64,000 nucleotides of DNA from Cyclobacterium plantarum (GCF_011290685.1 NZ_JAANYN010000001.1:355325-419324); one strand, 5' to 3'; positions 1 to 8,478 are shown, counted from the first letter of the stretch. Notes: generated by a model from the sequence alone, not told the origin. Translations and numbers: made by a program.

Positions 1-1
1 G

Positions 2-637
2 GCCCTGGTGCGGGTACTCCGGGCACCCGACCCATTTACCGGCGGCACCCAGCTGGTGAATGCCTATGGGCTGGGTCAATTGGTGCCCAATACCATTTTG
101 TTGGGAGATACCAGGGAAGCAGGACACCTGCGGCCTTATTCGAAAATGATCGGACATTTTTTTAAATCGAAAAAGAATGTAATAATCGTTCAGGATGATA
201 ATAACCAGGGCTTTAAAAAGAAAGAGGTGATTGACATTTGGTGGGGTGGTCTGAAAAAAAACGGGAGTCTGATGATCATACTGGCCTACCTGCTCAAAAA
301 TAGCAGGGAGTGGCAACAGGCGGAAGTAAATGTGAAAATGGTGGTACCCACTCAGGAAGCCTACAATGGGGCAAAGGAAAATCTGGACAATATCTTTGCC
401 GGCATGCGTACCGGTTTTGCTTACCAGATCCTCGTGGCCCAGGGCCTGGATTTTTGGGAGATTATGGCCAGAGAATCCAGAAAAAGTGATCTTGTAATGA
501 TGGGATTGGCTGTACCGGAGCAAGGGGATGGCTTTGAGGAGTATTATCGTTCTTTAAAAGAAAAGACCAAAGCCCTTCCTACCAAGGTGTTTGTTTTGGC
601 CGCACAGGAGGTAGCATTTGATCAGGTGCTGCGGTAA
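2..637 (+). CDS. SLC12-like cation-chloride cotransporter / permease, C-terminal part (partial)
   Basis: The reading frame is open from the left edge, so the N-terminal membrane domain lies outside the window and 211 or so C-terminal residues remain. The visible part resembles the cytoplasmic tail of the SLC12 (Na-K-Cl cotransporter) family: the block GLGQLVPNTILLGD matches the conserved GLG.. PNT..LG strand, and DIWWGGLKKNGSLMIILAYL matches the conserved DvWW..ddGgl..L.pyLL block. No membrane segment is visible in this part. In the family the membrane domain is an APC-fold transporter and the tail is regulatory; the transported ion here cannot be told. The gene is followed within about 35 bases by a composite palindromic repeat. 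Assignment to the family is good; substrate is unknown. Confidence 0.75.
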   Translation, partial: ALVRVLRAPDPFTGGTQLVNAYGLGQLVPNTILLGDTREAGHLRPYSKMIGHFFKSKKNVIIVQDDNNQGFKKKEVIDIWWGGLKKNGSLMIILAYLLKNSREWQQAEVNVKMVVPTQEAYNGAKENLDNIFAGMRTGFAYQILVAQGLDFWEIMARESRKSDLVMMGLAVPEQGDGFEEYYRSLKEKTKALPTKVFVLAAQEVAFDQVLR

Positions 638-668
638 TGGATAGCGGAATATATTCCGCTCTTCCAGG

Positions 669-912
669 ACTTGGGATCCGGTAGGGGATGCTATCACAGG
701 GCTTCACCCTGTGCTTAGATATGGCGCACTTTCAGTGCTTGGGTACCCGTTCGTATTCCATTCAGCCAAGAAACACTTTTGAAATAAATACATTCCATCC
801 CAAAGAGCTTATACAAAATTCCAGCCCTGAAAGGGCGAAATCTCCCAGCGATGGGTGCAGCCCATCGTAAAAGGGTGACTCGTGTTTTTCCAGCCCTGAA
901 AGGGTGGGATAT
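669..912 (+). repeat. Composite palindromic repeat, copy 1
   Basis: Array of short perfect or near-perfect hairpins in fixed order: CACAGGGCTTCACCCTGTG at 695-713 (7-bp stem), GCACTTTCAGTGC at 726-738, GCCCTGAAAGGGC at 824-836, GATGGGTGCAGCCCATC at 850-866, and GCCCTGAAAGGGTGGGATAT at 893-912. The same modules recur in the same order at 1605-1946 and 5829-6100. Copy 1 lacks the leading GCCCCTAC-type hairpin but keeps the CCGGTAGGGGATGCTAT block that follows it in copy 3. Its AT-rich middle (about 772-822) is close to that of copy 2. Short ORFs across it are not genes. The gap 638-1059 holds nothing else I can support. Confidence 0.9.
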
Positions 913-1059
913 GTTACTCTTTTCGCAATCCCGTTAAAAATTAATTGATCCTTGACAACCAAATTTGCGATTAAATCAAAAATGAAATATTTTTATAAGG
1001 GATAAGTTATCAGATATTTACCCATTCCTCTTCAAATGGAGGCATTTAATATACGCATT

Positions 1060-1512
1060 ATGGGACAGTCTCACGTTAGAAATTATATCCATATTATTTT
1101 TAGTACAAAAAACCGAATGCCATTGATTAGAAATGAGGTTGAAGATGCGCTCCATCGTTATCTGGGAGGGATTTGTAATAACATGGAATGTCCCGTAAAA
1201 AAAATTGGTGGTTACACCGACCATGTTCACATTCTCTGCTTGCTATCAAAAAAGAGGGCATTGGTAGATTTAATGGAGGATTTAAAAAGTCATTCCTCAA
1301 AATGGGTGAAGACACAAGGAGCAGGATTGGAAAACTTTTATTGGCAAAAGGGTTACGGTGCCTTTTCAGTAAAACCCACTGAGGTGGACACCGTAATCCA
1401 ATACATTTCCAACCAACATACCCACCATGCCAAAAGGACATTCCAGGAAGAGTACCGGGCGTTTTTAAAAAAATATAATGTTGAATACGATGAGAGATAT
1501 GTTTGGGATTAG
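1060..1512 (+). CDS. Y1 (IS200/RAYT-like) single-strand transposase
   Basis: A 150-residue HUH/Y1 transposase. The HUH pair is H55-V-H57 in GYTDHVHIL, and the likely nucleophile is Y115 in IQYISNQ, with Q119 four residues on as in the Y1_Tnp family. The opening HIIFSTKNRMPLI is typical of stand-alone, RAYT-type members. Family enzymes cut and join single-stranded DNA at hairpins by a 5'-phosphotyrosine link. I chose ATG 1060 because the family starts a few residues before this block; ATG 1036 would add eight residues. There is no TnpB partner. The gene lies between two same-orientation copies of a hairpin repeat, which suggests these may be its substrates or remnants of its mobility. It looks intact; whether it is active is unknown. 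Confidence 0.88.
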   Translation: MGQSHVRNYIHIIFSTKNRMPLIRNEVEDALHRYLGGICNNMECPVKKIGGYTDHVHILCLLSKKRALVDLMEDLKSHSSKWVKTQGAGLENFYWQKGYGAFSVKPTEVDTVIQYISNQHTHHAKRTFQEEYRAFLKKYNVEYDERYVWD

Positions 1513-1604
1513 GGGAAATGGGCTTGTAAATTTTTGGTTTTATTGAGATAAATAGGTTTCATGTATTTTTTATTTGGTTGAGTATTATCTTCTTGTCGGT
1601 TTAT

Positions 1605-1946
1605 TTCGCCCCTACGGGGCTTGGGTTGGCATTATCCATTTTCACAGGGCTTCACCCTGTGCTTGGATATTACGCACTTTCAGTGCTTGGATTTCGAGCA
1701 ATTTTTATTCTGATATGTCCCAAAAATAGTCTATGGATTTAAGATTTCTTTATTATATAGTTCTACCCCAGATTTACATTCAACTAAACTTTTTCGGCAC
1801 AAAACACATTTGAAATAAATGCATTCCATCTCAAAGAGCTTACCCATAATTCCAGCCCTACAAGGGCGTGATACCTCAGCGATGGCTGCAGCCCCATCGT
1901 AAAAGGAGGTCACAGAATGTTTTGAGCCCTGTCGGGGCGGTATATT
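1605..1946 (+). repeat. Composite palindromic repeat, copy 2 (longest)
   Basis: Same module order as copy 1 with the leading hairpin present: GCCCCTACGGGGC 1608-1620, CACAGGGCTTCACCCTGTG 1643-1661, GCACTTTCAGTGC 1674-1686, GCCCTACAAGGGC 1855-1867, GATGGCTGCAGCCCCATC 1881-1898, GCCCTGTCGGGGC 1925-1937. The 168-base middle contains both the stretch shared with copy 3 (about 1736-1796) and the stretch shared with copy 1 (about 1801-1854). Copies 1 and 3 therefore look like shortened forms of a unit like this one. The last module ends six bases before the stop codon of the minus-strand porin gene at 1953. Confidence 0.9.
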
Positions 1947-1952
1947 TTCTTC

Positions 1953-2585
1953 TCAGAGATAATAGGTCAGATTCATCGACCAAACCCGGTGAACCAATCG
2001 GTCGGCCCCATAAAAAATTGGATTTAAATCGCCATCCAATATCCAATGATCTTTAATCAAAGGTGTCAGTCCGTGATAATAGCGGACATCTAATACAATA
2101 TGGTTTCTCAACCGATATCCCAGACCCGCCAAAGCTCCTGCATCCCAATGGCGGAGATGTGGTATGTCATTTGGAGAACTATTGTTTGTATTTAACCTTT
2201 CACCTTTTAGCAGATACCCAAACTTGCCACCTGCCTGAAGGAAAATATTTTTCCCACCTGGTCTGAAACGAACCAGGACAGGAAGCGCGATGTAGTCAAA
2301 ATGGGTAAGTAATTTGTTCGATTGAGACCCGTCTATGCTGCTACCCTGTTTGCTGTAGACCAGTTCGCTTGCCAGGGAAAAATTTCCAGAAAGTGGTTTT
2401 GCAAATGCAAGCCCTGCATTGTACTTCCATAACCTATCTGTCAGGTTAATACTGTTTTTAAGCTGACCGGCATTAACCCCACCAGTAATTCCTACCCGAA
2501 TACCAGTCTGTCCGTACCCGTCCCAGGAAGCACTCAAAAAAAGTACAAGGCCAAAAAGGGCAACCATCCTATTTCTGTATTTCAT
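1953..2585 (-). CDS. Porin-family outer-membrane beta-barrel protein
   Basis: A 210-residue protein with an N-terminal signal peptide (MVALFGLVLFLSASWDGYGQ, cleavage likely after YGQ). The mature part is alternating beta strands: IRVGITGGVNAGQLKN, the LASELVYSKQG strand, FDYIALPVLVRF, and a last strand VWSMNLTYYL ending in an aromatic-rich C terminus. This fits the small 8-strand barrels of the Bacteroidota porin / OMP_b-brl_2 type. The LxYIxLPVLxRF strand is a hallmark of that family. Specific function unknown; such proteins sit in the outer membrane. The start ATG 2585 leaves a good signal peptide. Its 3' end abuts repeat copy 2. Confidence 0.82.
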   Translation of the reverse strand: MKYRNRMVALFGLVLFLSASWDGYGQTGIRVGITGGVNAGQLKNSINLTDRLWKYNAGLAFAKPLSGNFSLASELVYSKQGSSIDGSQSNKLLTHFDYIALPVLVRFRPGGKNIFLQAGGKFGYLLKGERLNTNNSSPNDIPHLRHWDAGALAGLGYRLRNHIVLDVRYYHGLTPLIKDHWILDGDLNPIFYGADRLVHRVWSMNLTYYL

Positions 2586-3161
2586 AATCAGAGTAGTTTA
2601 TGATAAAAGGTCATTATTTTTTGTATCCATTTCCTTAAAAAAGCCAGCGATTTTCTGGTGAAATTTGGTGCGATCCCAACTTCAGATTCACAAAGGCATG
2701 TTTTCACCAATCCAACAGTACTTATTAAATGTAACTAAAAATACTTGAAAATGATTAATAAGATAGGTTTAATTTTGAATACCATTAACGAGGTGTTTTC
2801 GGAATTCCCAAAAAGGCCCATATAGTCTAAGGGGTAAGATATTTTGACTCTATTGGTCTGAGCCCTGTAGGGGCGGGATACTTTCGATTATTATGACAAT
2901 TTCTGGTCCATCTTGATAAATCATCTTCCGAAATTGAAAGTTGAAATAAAGATTTTGACTCAATCCTGATAAATGCCAGCTTTTTGAAAGAAGGAGGGAT
3001 TGTTATTAACATCAGGGGAAATTATGCCCTCATTAGAAAAGCTGTAAATTATTTTCTTTACTTTTGGGCCGCTTCCGGCTTTAAAAATAAGGTGGGATAC
3101 ACCTGGAAATGAATTGTCAGCAAAAATGAATTATACCCTATAGCATCCTGACATTTGGCTA
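2586..3161. other. Intergenic gap with one solitary repeat module
   Basis: 576 AT-rich bases between the divergent porin and trkH genes. The only recognised element is the solo repeat module at 2853-2880. A short minus-strand ORF at 2827-3012 overlaps that module and has no family features. Just before trkH the sequence GACATTTG (3150-3157) resembles a -7 element lacking the first T, four bases upstream of the ATG. Confidence 0.6.
2853..2880 (+). repeat. Solitary terminal module of the composite repeat
   Basis: TTGGTCTGAGCCCTGTAGGGG followed by CGGGATA matches the last module of copy 3 (6070-6096), including the TTGGTCTGAG flank that precedes the hairpin. None of the other modules is nearby, so this is a stand-alone unit in the same orientation as the full copies. 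Confidence 0.8.
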
Positions 3162-4904
3162 ATGAACTTGAAATTACTTTACAGGATTGCATTGTGGATC
3201 AGTGTCCTTGGCATCATTGCCTTTGTTTCGGATTTTGGCTATACACAAAGTGACTGGTTACAGCAGCTGCTTGATGGGTTTTACTTTGTGGTCCTGGGGA
3301 TTGGCATTGTATCTACTTTTGCCAGGTACCTGCAAAATCAAGCCCTGTTAAAGCGAAAGGTCTTCATTTTTGATTTTTTATCCATCTGTTTCACGCTTTG
3401 GATTTACTATCAATTCCTCTTTGTGGGCGTTCCTTTTGAAACCGACTTGTTGCTGGAAAATCCCATTTGGGTGAGGATTGCGGTCCTTTTTACCTTTATC
3501 AGGGAGTTTTCGGAGGTTAAACTAAATTACAAACGAACGGTACTCAATCCGGCACAGCTTTTTGTTTTCAGTTTTCTGCTTATCATTTTATTTGGCACCT
3601 TCCTGCTCATGCTTCCCAAAGCTACCCATGAGGGTATCTCCTTTACGGATGCGCTTTTTACTTCCACCAGTGCAGTATGTGTGACAGGCCTTATCGTGGT
3701 GGATACAGGGAGTTATTTTACCCTCTTTGGGCAAATTATCATCATGGTACTTATTCAGATCGGCGGACTGGGTATTCTGACCTTTGCCAGCTATTTCAGT
3801 TACTTTTTTAGGGGAGGTTCCACCTATGAGAATCAACTGGCACTTACGGATATCACCAGCTCCAAGAAGATCGGCGAAGTCTTTTCTACCCTTAAATACA
3901 TCATCCTGATTACCTTCAGCATTGAACTGGCATCTGGAACTTTGATTTACAGCAGTTTGGATGCCCAACACTATTCGTCTCAGTATGAGCGGTTATTTTT
4001 TGCGGTATTCCATGCCATATCCGCCTTTTGCAATGCTGGATTTTCCACCTTACCCAACAGTTTGTACGAAAGTGATTTCAAATTCAACTACCCCCTTCAG
4101 TTAACCGTCATCGGCACCTTTGTCCTGGGCGGTCTGGGTTTTCCAATTGTTGCCAATTCCATCAATTACCTGAAATACCAAATCAGGAAGCGGGTTTCGT
4201 TTGGTAAAAATAAGGCTGGTTTCCGGCCCTGGGTATTGAACCTGAACAGCCGCATTACCTTAATTACAACATTTTCCATAACGGCTATTGCTTTTGTGGC
4301 CTTTTACCTGCTGGAATACGACAACACTTTGTCCGAACACTCTGGCTTGGGAAAGGTAGTAACGGCACTCTTTGGAGCTACGACGCCGCGCACGGCAGGT
4401 TTTAATTCCATAGATACGGCGGCCATGCTTTTTCCCACTATCATGATGGTTTTTTTGCTGATGTGGATCGGTGCTTCTCCCGCCTCCACTGGAGGGGGCA
4501 TCAAGACCAGCACCTTTGCCATTGCCACGCTAAACATGCTCAGCCTGGCCAAGGGGAAAGATAGAATAGAGGTTTTTGGGAGGGAGATTGCAGCCATTTC
4601 CATCCGCAGGGCTTTTGCCATCATTTCCCTTTCATTGATCGTCATTGGTATGGGGATCATGCTGATTTCGATATTTGACAGTGAAAAGAGCCTGATGGAT
4701 ATTGGCTTTGAATGTTTCTCGGCCTACAGTACGGTAGGTTTAAGCCTGGGCATTACCGCAAGCCTGGGCACCCAGAGCAAACTGATTCTCATTGTCATCA
4801 TGTTTGTGGGCAGAGTGAGTATGCTGACCATTATCATTGCGGTTTTTAAGAAAGTAAAAAGTAAAAATTACCGGTATCCATTGGAGGAATTAACGATCAA
4901 TTAA
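3162..4904 (+). CDS. TrkH/KtrB-type potassium uptake channel subunit
   Basis: A 580-residue membrane protein. After an N-terminal stretch of roughly three extra membrane segments come the four M1-P-M2 repeats of the SKT superfamily. Pore-loop filters with the essential glycine are visible: TSAVCVTGLIV, SAFCNAGFSTL, TPRTAGFNSID and SAYSTVGLSL. The inner-membrane protein moves K+ (often with Na+ or H+) under control of a cytoplasmic RCK ring, supplied by the next gene 12 bases downstream. The length exceeds typical KtrB because of the N-terminal extension, common in Bacteroidota homologues. ATG 3162 is preceded by a possible -7 element, so the mRNA may have almost no leader. Family is certain; Trk versus Ktr class is not. 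Confidence 0.93.
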   Translation: MNLKLLYRIALWISVLGIIAFVSDFGYTQSDWLQQLLDGFYFVVLGIGIVSTFARYLQNQALLKRKVFIFDFLSICFTLWIYYQFLFVGVPFETDLLLENPIWVRIAVLFTFIREFSEVKLNYKRTVLNPAQLFVFSFLLIILFGTFLLMLPKATHEGISFTDALFTSTSAVCVTGLIVVDTGSYFTLFGQIIIMVLIQIGGLGILTFASYFSYFFRGGSTYENQLALTDITSSKKIGEVFSTLKYIILITFSIELASGTLIYSSLDAQHYSSQYERLFFAVFHAISAFCNAGFSTLPNSLYESDFKFNYPLQLTVIGTFVLGGLGFPIVANSINYLKYQIRKRVSFGKNKAGFRPWVLNLNSRITLITTFSITAIAFVAFYLLEYDNTLSEHSGLGKVVTALFGATTPRTAGFNSIDTAAMLFPTIMMVFLLMWIGASPASTGGGIKTSTFAIATLNMLSLAKGKDRIEVFGREIAAISIRRAFAIISLSLIVIGMGIMLISIFDSEKSLMDIGFECFSAYSTVGLSLGITASLGTQSKLILIVIMFVGRVSMLTIIIAVFKKVKSKNYRYPLEELTIN

Positions 4905-4916
4905 AAAATTCAGACC

Positions 4917-5618
4917 ATGAAGTTTATTATCGCAGGACTGGGAAATTTTGGAGCCTCTCTGGCACAAAAACTCACGGCACAGGGCAATGAAGTAATCGGT
5001 ATAGACAACCGTATGGAAAAGGTTGATTTGTATAAAGAGAAAATCTCGCATACCATCTGCATGGATGCCACCGAGGAGTTTGCCGTTACCGGATTGCCCC
5101 TGGACGACACAGACGTAGTTATCGTCGCCATAGGAGAAGACCAGGGTTCCAATATCATGACCACGGCCCTTTTTAAAAACATGCAGGTAAAGCGGTTGAT
5201 CAGCAGGGCGATCAACTCACTCCATGAAAAAGTGCTGGTGGCGATAGGGGTGGATGAGATCGTCCATCCCGAAGAGGAGACTGCTGAGCGATGGGCAAAA
5301 AAATTGTGCCTGAATAATGTGGTGGATTCCTTTGAGCTAAGCGATGATTTCAGCATTATTGAAGCCAATGTCCCTAAGGAATGTATTGGCCAAACCATCC
5401 GTGAAGTAGGATTCAGGTTGAAATATAACTTACTTGTGCTTACTATCATGAAGGAAACAGAAGTCAAAAGTCTGCTAGGTAAAAGCCGCAAAGAAATGCG
5501 CATTCAGGGGATTGCGACTCCTGACCAAAACCTGGAAGAATCCGATATATTGGTACTCTACGGTGCCAACAGGGACCTACAGGATTTCTTAAAGCAAAAA
5601 GGCCATGAGAGTAGGTAA
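4917..5618 (+). CDS. TrkA/KtrA-type RCK regulatory subunit
   Basis: A 233-residue cytoplasmic protein with one RCK_N and one RCK_C domain. The Rossmann motif GLGNFGASLAQ (residues 7-17) with the acidic end of beta 2 (GIDNR) marks the nucleotide-binding RCK_N half. Residues about 140-225 form the RCK_C half (FSIIEANVP... GIATPDQNLEESDILVLYG). Such proteins form an octameric ring that gates TrkH/KtrB in response to ATP/ADP or NAD(H). With one RCK_N/RCK_C unit instead of two it matches KtrA/single-domain TrkA. It lies 12 bases after the channel gene and is surely co-transcribed with it. Confidence 0.93.
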   Translation: MKFIIAGLGNFGASLAQKLTAQGNEVIGIDNRMEKVDLYKEKISHTICMDATEEFAVTGLPLDDTDVVIVAIGEDQGSNIMTTALFKNMQVKRLISRAINSLHEKVLVAIGVDEIVHPEEETAERWAKKLCLNNVVDSFELSDDFSIIEANVPKECIGQTIREVGFRLKYNLLVLTIMKETEVKSLLGKSRKEMRIQGIATPDQNLEESDILVLYGANRDLQDFLKQKGHESR

Positions 5619-5828
5619 ATACTTCGTCACTCTTTTATTATTGCTGTTCGGACAAAATATTTCAGCGGAAGCGTGATCTTGAAAGGGATTCATTTTTTAT
5701 CGTAACGCATATTGCAACACGATTTGTTAATTGAACCTGAAACACCCCGTGTTTAGATGTTCTGCCCGTCCAGGACGCAGGTCTGTATTTTAGATTCTGT
5801 ACCAGAAGTGGGGATGACCAAACATGTT

Positions 5829-6100
5829 TCGCCCCTACAGGGCTTGGGTTCCGGTAGGGGATGCTATCACAGGGCTTCACCCTGTGCTTTGGTATTCCGC
5901 ACTTTCAGTGCTTGGATTTGGAATAAATTTCATTCGGATTCAACTTAAAATATTTTTGGATTTGAATTTTCTTTACTGTTAGAACTACTCCAGGTTTCCA
6001 TTCAACCCAGCCATGAAAGGGCGAGACATCCCAGCGATGGGTGCAGCCCATCGTTATAGAATGACTTAATTGGTCTGAGCCCTGACGGGGCGGGATATTT
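5829..6100 (+). repeat. Composite palindromic repeat, copy 3
   Basis: Modules in order: GCCCCTACAGGGC 5831-5843, the CCGGTAGGGGATGCTAT block 5851-5867, CACAGGGCTTCACCCTGTG 5868-5886, GCACTTTCAGTGC 5899-5911, GCCATGAAAGGGC 6010-6022, GATGGGTGCAGCCCATC 6036-6052, GCCCTGACGGGGC 6079-6091 followed by GGGATATTTT. Same orientation as the other copies. It lies in the 521-base gap between convergent genes. The rest of that gap (5619-5828) shows no gene or clear signal. Confidence 0.9.
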
Positions 6101-6139
6101 TTTCCTGGAACAGGTGTGCCGATAAAACTACCGGGTTTT

Positions 6140-7402
6140 TTACCCCCACCACAAATAATACATCATCACCAAAGAAAACAACCCTAAAAATCCAATTCCT
6201 GCCTGAGAAAGCAGCCGCATGGCGGTTCCGGGTTGGTCTGCTTTGGACAGGTGGTCGCTGAATACCAGCCTGTAATTTAGCAGGGCAATGACCGGTGCGA
6301 TCAGAAAGGAGATGGTGGTGGCCAGGCTTACCAGCTGGTTAAAAGCATCCATAAACAGAGTGATGACCAGAAATCCCCCTAAAGTGATCAAGCCCAGCCA
6401 CCAGAGGTAGGCAGCAGGCTTTTCGGCCTTTCCCTGCATCACGGAGATCACCCTCGCGGTGGACCTGGCGTAGCCATCCATTACCCCGATGCAGGTGCCC
6501 AGCATGATGGTAAACCCTGCTGCGGCAATGATCAGAAAAGTCCACGATCCCAATTGGGCGGCATAGAGGCTGACCACCCCGGAAGCAAAACCCACATTGT
6601 TGTCGGGGAGGCCGTTGTCGGTGCCGTACAATAAGTAAGCACCCAAAACCACAAAACAAAGGGAAAGCATGGCTGAAGTCCAGAAACCCAAATTGAATTC
6701 AAATACCGATTCCTTTACAGAAGGCAGGTAGCCGCTTTGCTTACTTCTCTCCATGGTCCAAAGGCTGTTCCAGGTGGAGGAGTCAATGGCCGATGGCATC
6801 CAGCCCATAAGGGCAATGATAAAAGGCAATGATTCCAGACCTATTCTGGCAGAAAGCGGTTCAAAAACGACAGGATTTTGCGGTCCTTTAAGCAAAGCAA
6901 TAAAAAAGGCCAGCAAGGTACTGATCAGCATGAATGAACCGATGATTTTGATTCCGGTATCCAGCAGGGAATACCTTCCCAGAGCCAGAAAACCAAAGGA
7001 AAAAAGCAAAAGGATCAGGGATGGAACATAGTAAAGCGCAGCAGGCAGCTCAATGGCAAAGAGGTTTTGAAGAAATCCGGCGGCCACAAAGGTAACGGCC
7101 GCATTGACAAAAAACATAGAAAGCAGGTTAATCAGCAGGTATAACCTGGAAAACCAGGGGCTGATTATTTGGTAGCCATCGATCAAAGATCGGCCGGTAG
7201 CTGTGGCATAACGGGAGCCAAACTCAAAAAAAGGCCATTTGAAAAGATTGGCCGCCAGGATAAAACCCACCAGGGCAAATCCATATTCAGCTCCCGCCCG
7301 GGTGCTTTGTACCAGATGGGATACCCCTATGGCCGTGCTGGCAAAGAGTATGCCCGGACCCAGGGTTTTCAGAAATATCCGGAACCTTACACCTCGGATC
7401 AT
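6140..7402 (-). CDS. Nramp-fold (APC superfamily) transporter lacking the canonical metal-site motifs
   Basis: A 420-residue integral membrane protein with about 11 hydrophobic segments. The start resembles Nramp TM1 (LGPGILFASTAIGVSHL then RAGAEYGF, as in the family's GPG...AGaqYGy), but the metal-binding DPGN is replaced by AIGV. In TM6 the usual MPHN is read as MPSA (residues 202-205). Both core Mn/Fe ligands therefore seem absent, so the substrate may not be a transition metal. The start at 7402 is chosen because its ATG overlaps the upstream stop as ATGA, implying translational coupling with the dehydrogenase gene; an ATG at 7414 would add four residues. Fold assignment is good, substrate unknown. 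Confidence 0.78.
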   Translation of the reverse strand: MIRGVRFRIFLKTLGPGILFASTAIGVSHLVQSTRAGAEYGFALVGFILAANLFKWPFFEFGSRYATATGRSLIDGYQIISPWFSRLYLLINLLSMFFVNAAVTFVAAGFLQNLFAIELPAALYYVPSLILLLFSFGFLALGRYSLLDTGIKIIGSFMLISTLLAFFIALLKGPQNPVVFEPLSARIGLESLPFIIALMGWMPSAIDSSTWNSLWTMERSKQSGYLPSVKESVFEFNLGFWTSAMLSLCFVVLGAYLLYGTDNGLPDNNVGFASGVVSLYAAQLGSWTFLIIAAAGFTIMLGTCIGVMDGYARSTARVISVMQGKAEKPAAYLWWLGLITLGGFLVITLFMDAFNQLVSLATTISFLIAPVIALLNYRLVFSDHLSKADQPGTAMRLLSQAGIGFLGLFSLVMMYYLWWG

Positions 7403-8478
7403 TTTTGTACCCAATCAACACCTAACCGATCGCCCAGATTTTTCAGGTCTTCCACAACAGGTTCCAGCAAAGGTATGCCTTGCTGTCTTCTTTCTGTTTC
7501 CAGTTCCCGCTCCGGGTCTCCCGGAATCAACACTTTTTCCTGGCCTGCCACCGGTTCTGCTTCCCTGAACCTTTTGATCCAATTGTCCATATGACTTTTG
7601 AATTCGTCTGCAGGTCTGAAGGCATCCACCCGAATGGCCCCAAAGAAATGCCCCAGGCCTTCACCTACCGGATGGGGATGAGGCTCCAGAAAAGCTACAA
7701 AGGGAGGTACCCATGGGCCATAATTGGCACCGGACAGGACTGCTGAAAATATATCCACCACGGCTCCCAGGCCATAGCCTTTTTGGGAGCCATGCTCCCG
7801 GTCTCCGCCCAGGGGCAAGAGGGCCCCACCCTCCTTAACAGCAAACGGGCTGCTGCTGGGCCGTCCTTCCTTGTCCTGAATCCAGCCAAGGGGAGCTTCT
7901 TTTTGTTTTCTTTGCAGGATTTCAAGTTTTCCATTGGCAGCGGTAGTGGTGGCCATGTCTAAAACAAATGGGGGCTGATTACCCGCCGGGATGGCCACGG
8001 AAATGGGATTGGTGCCCAAAAGTCTTTCTTTGGAGAAGGTGGGACTGACAAGCGGGCTGGCATTGGTCAATGATATGCCGATCATGTCTTGTTTCAAAGC
8101 CTCCATGGCATGGATTCCTGCGATACCATAGTGATTGGAATTCCTGACAGATACCCAGCCTGTACCTGCAATATTTGCTTTTCCCATAGCGACCTTCATG
8201 GCAAAAGGTGCGACTACCAGGCCCAGGCCCCCATCCCCGTCCACTACAGCGGTGCTTGGGGTTTCATGGGTGATCCTGATATCGGGCCGGACATTGATTC
8301 TATTGGCTTCCCATAAACGCACATAACCCGAAAGTCGCGCCACGCCGTGAGAATCCACTCCCCTCAGGTCGGCAGCCAAAAGTACCTTTGCGGCTGTGGA
8401 AGCATCCTTTTCGGAGCAACCGATTTTTATTAAAATATTTTTGGTGAAGTTTTCTAACTGGCTTAAGTCAAAATGCAT
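7399..8478 (-). CDS. LDH2 / malate-L-lactate dehydrogenase family oxidoreductase
   Basis: A 359-residue NAD(P)-dependent oxidoreductase of the Ldh2/MDG2 family, which is unrelated to classical LDH. Members oxidise 2-hydroxy acids such as malate, lactate, sulfolactate or ureidoglycolate. Family blocks are visible: LLAADLRGVDSHGVARL near residue 35, VVDGDGGLGLVVAPFAM, VSVRNSNHYGIAG, GTNPISVAIPAG and GSQKGYGLGAVVDIFSAVLSG. The substrate cannot be read from sequence. ATG 8478 is chosen; the extra upstream codons begin at a TTG and do not match the family. The stop overlaps the start of the Nramp-fold transporter (ATGA), which hints that the two act on the same compound. Confidence 0.9.
   Translation of the reverse strand: MHFDLSQLENFTKNILIKIGCSEKDASTAAKVLLAADLRGVDSHGVARLSGYVRLWEANRINVRPDIRITHETPSTAVVDGDGGLGLVVAPFAMKVAMGKANIAGTGWVSVRNSNHYGIAGIHAMEALKQDMIGISLTNASPLVSPTFSKERLLGTNPISVAIPAGNQPPFVLDMATTTAANGKLEILQRKQKEAPLGWIQDKEGRPSSSPFAVKEGGALLPLGGDREHGSQKGYGLGAVVDIFSAVLSGANYGPWVPPFVAFLEPHPHPVGEGLGHFFGAIRVDAFRPADEFKSHMDNWIKRFREAEPVAGQEKVLIPGDPERELETERRQQGIPLLEPVVEDLKNLGDRLGVDWVQK

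Noticed and set aside
688-962. Short ORFs on both strands across repeat copy 1
   Set aside because: They read through palindromic modules; the same false peptides appear at the other copies. No start context or family.
5662-5948. ORFs around repeat copy 3
   Set aside because: Same cause: hairpin modules translated by chance.
669-6100. CRISPR array or riboswitch
   Set aside because: The units are composite hairpins separated by unequal, partly conserved AT-rich DNA, without equal spacers and without cas genes or a gene that a riboswitch would control.
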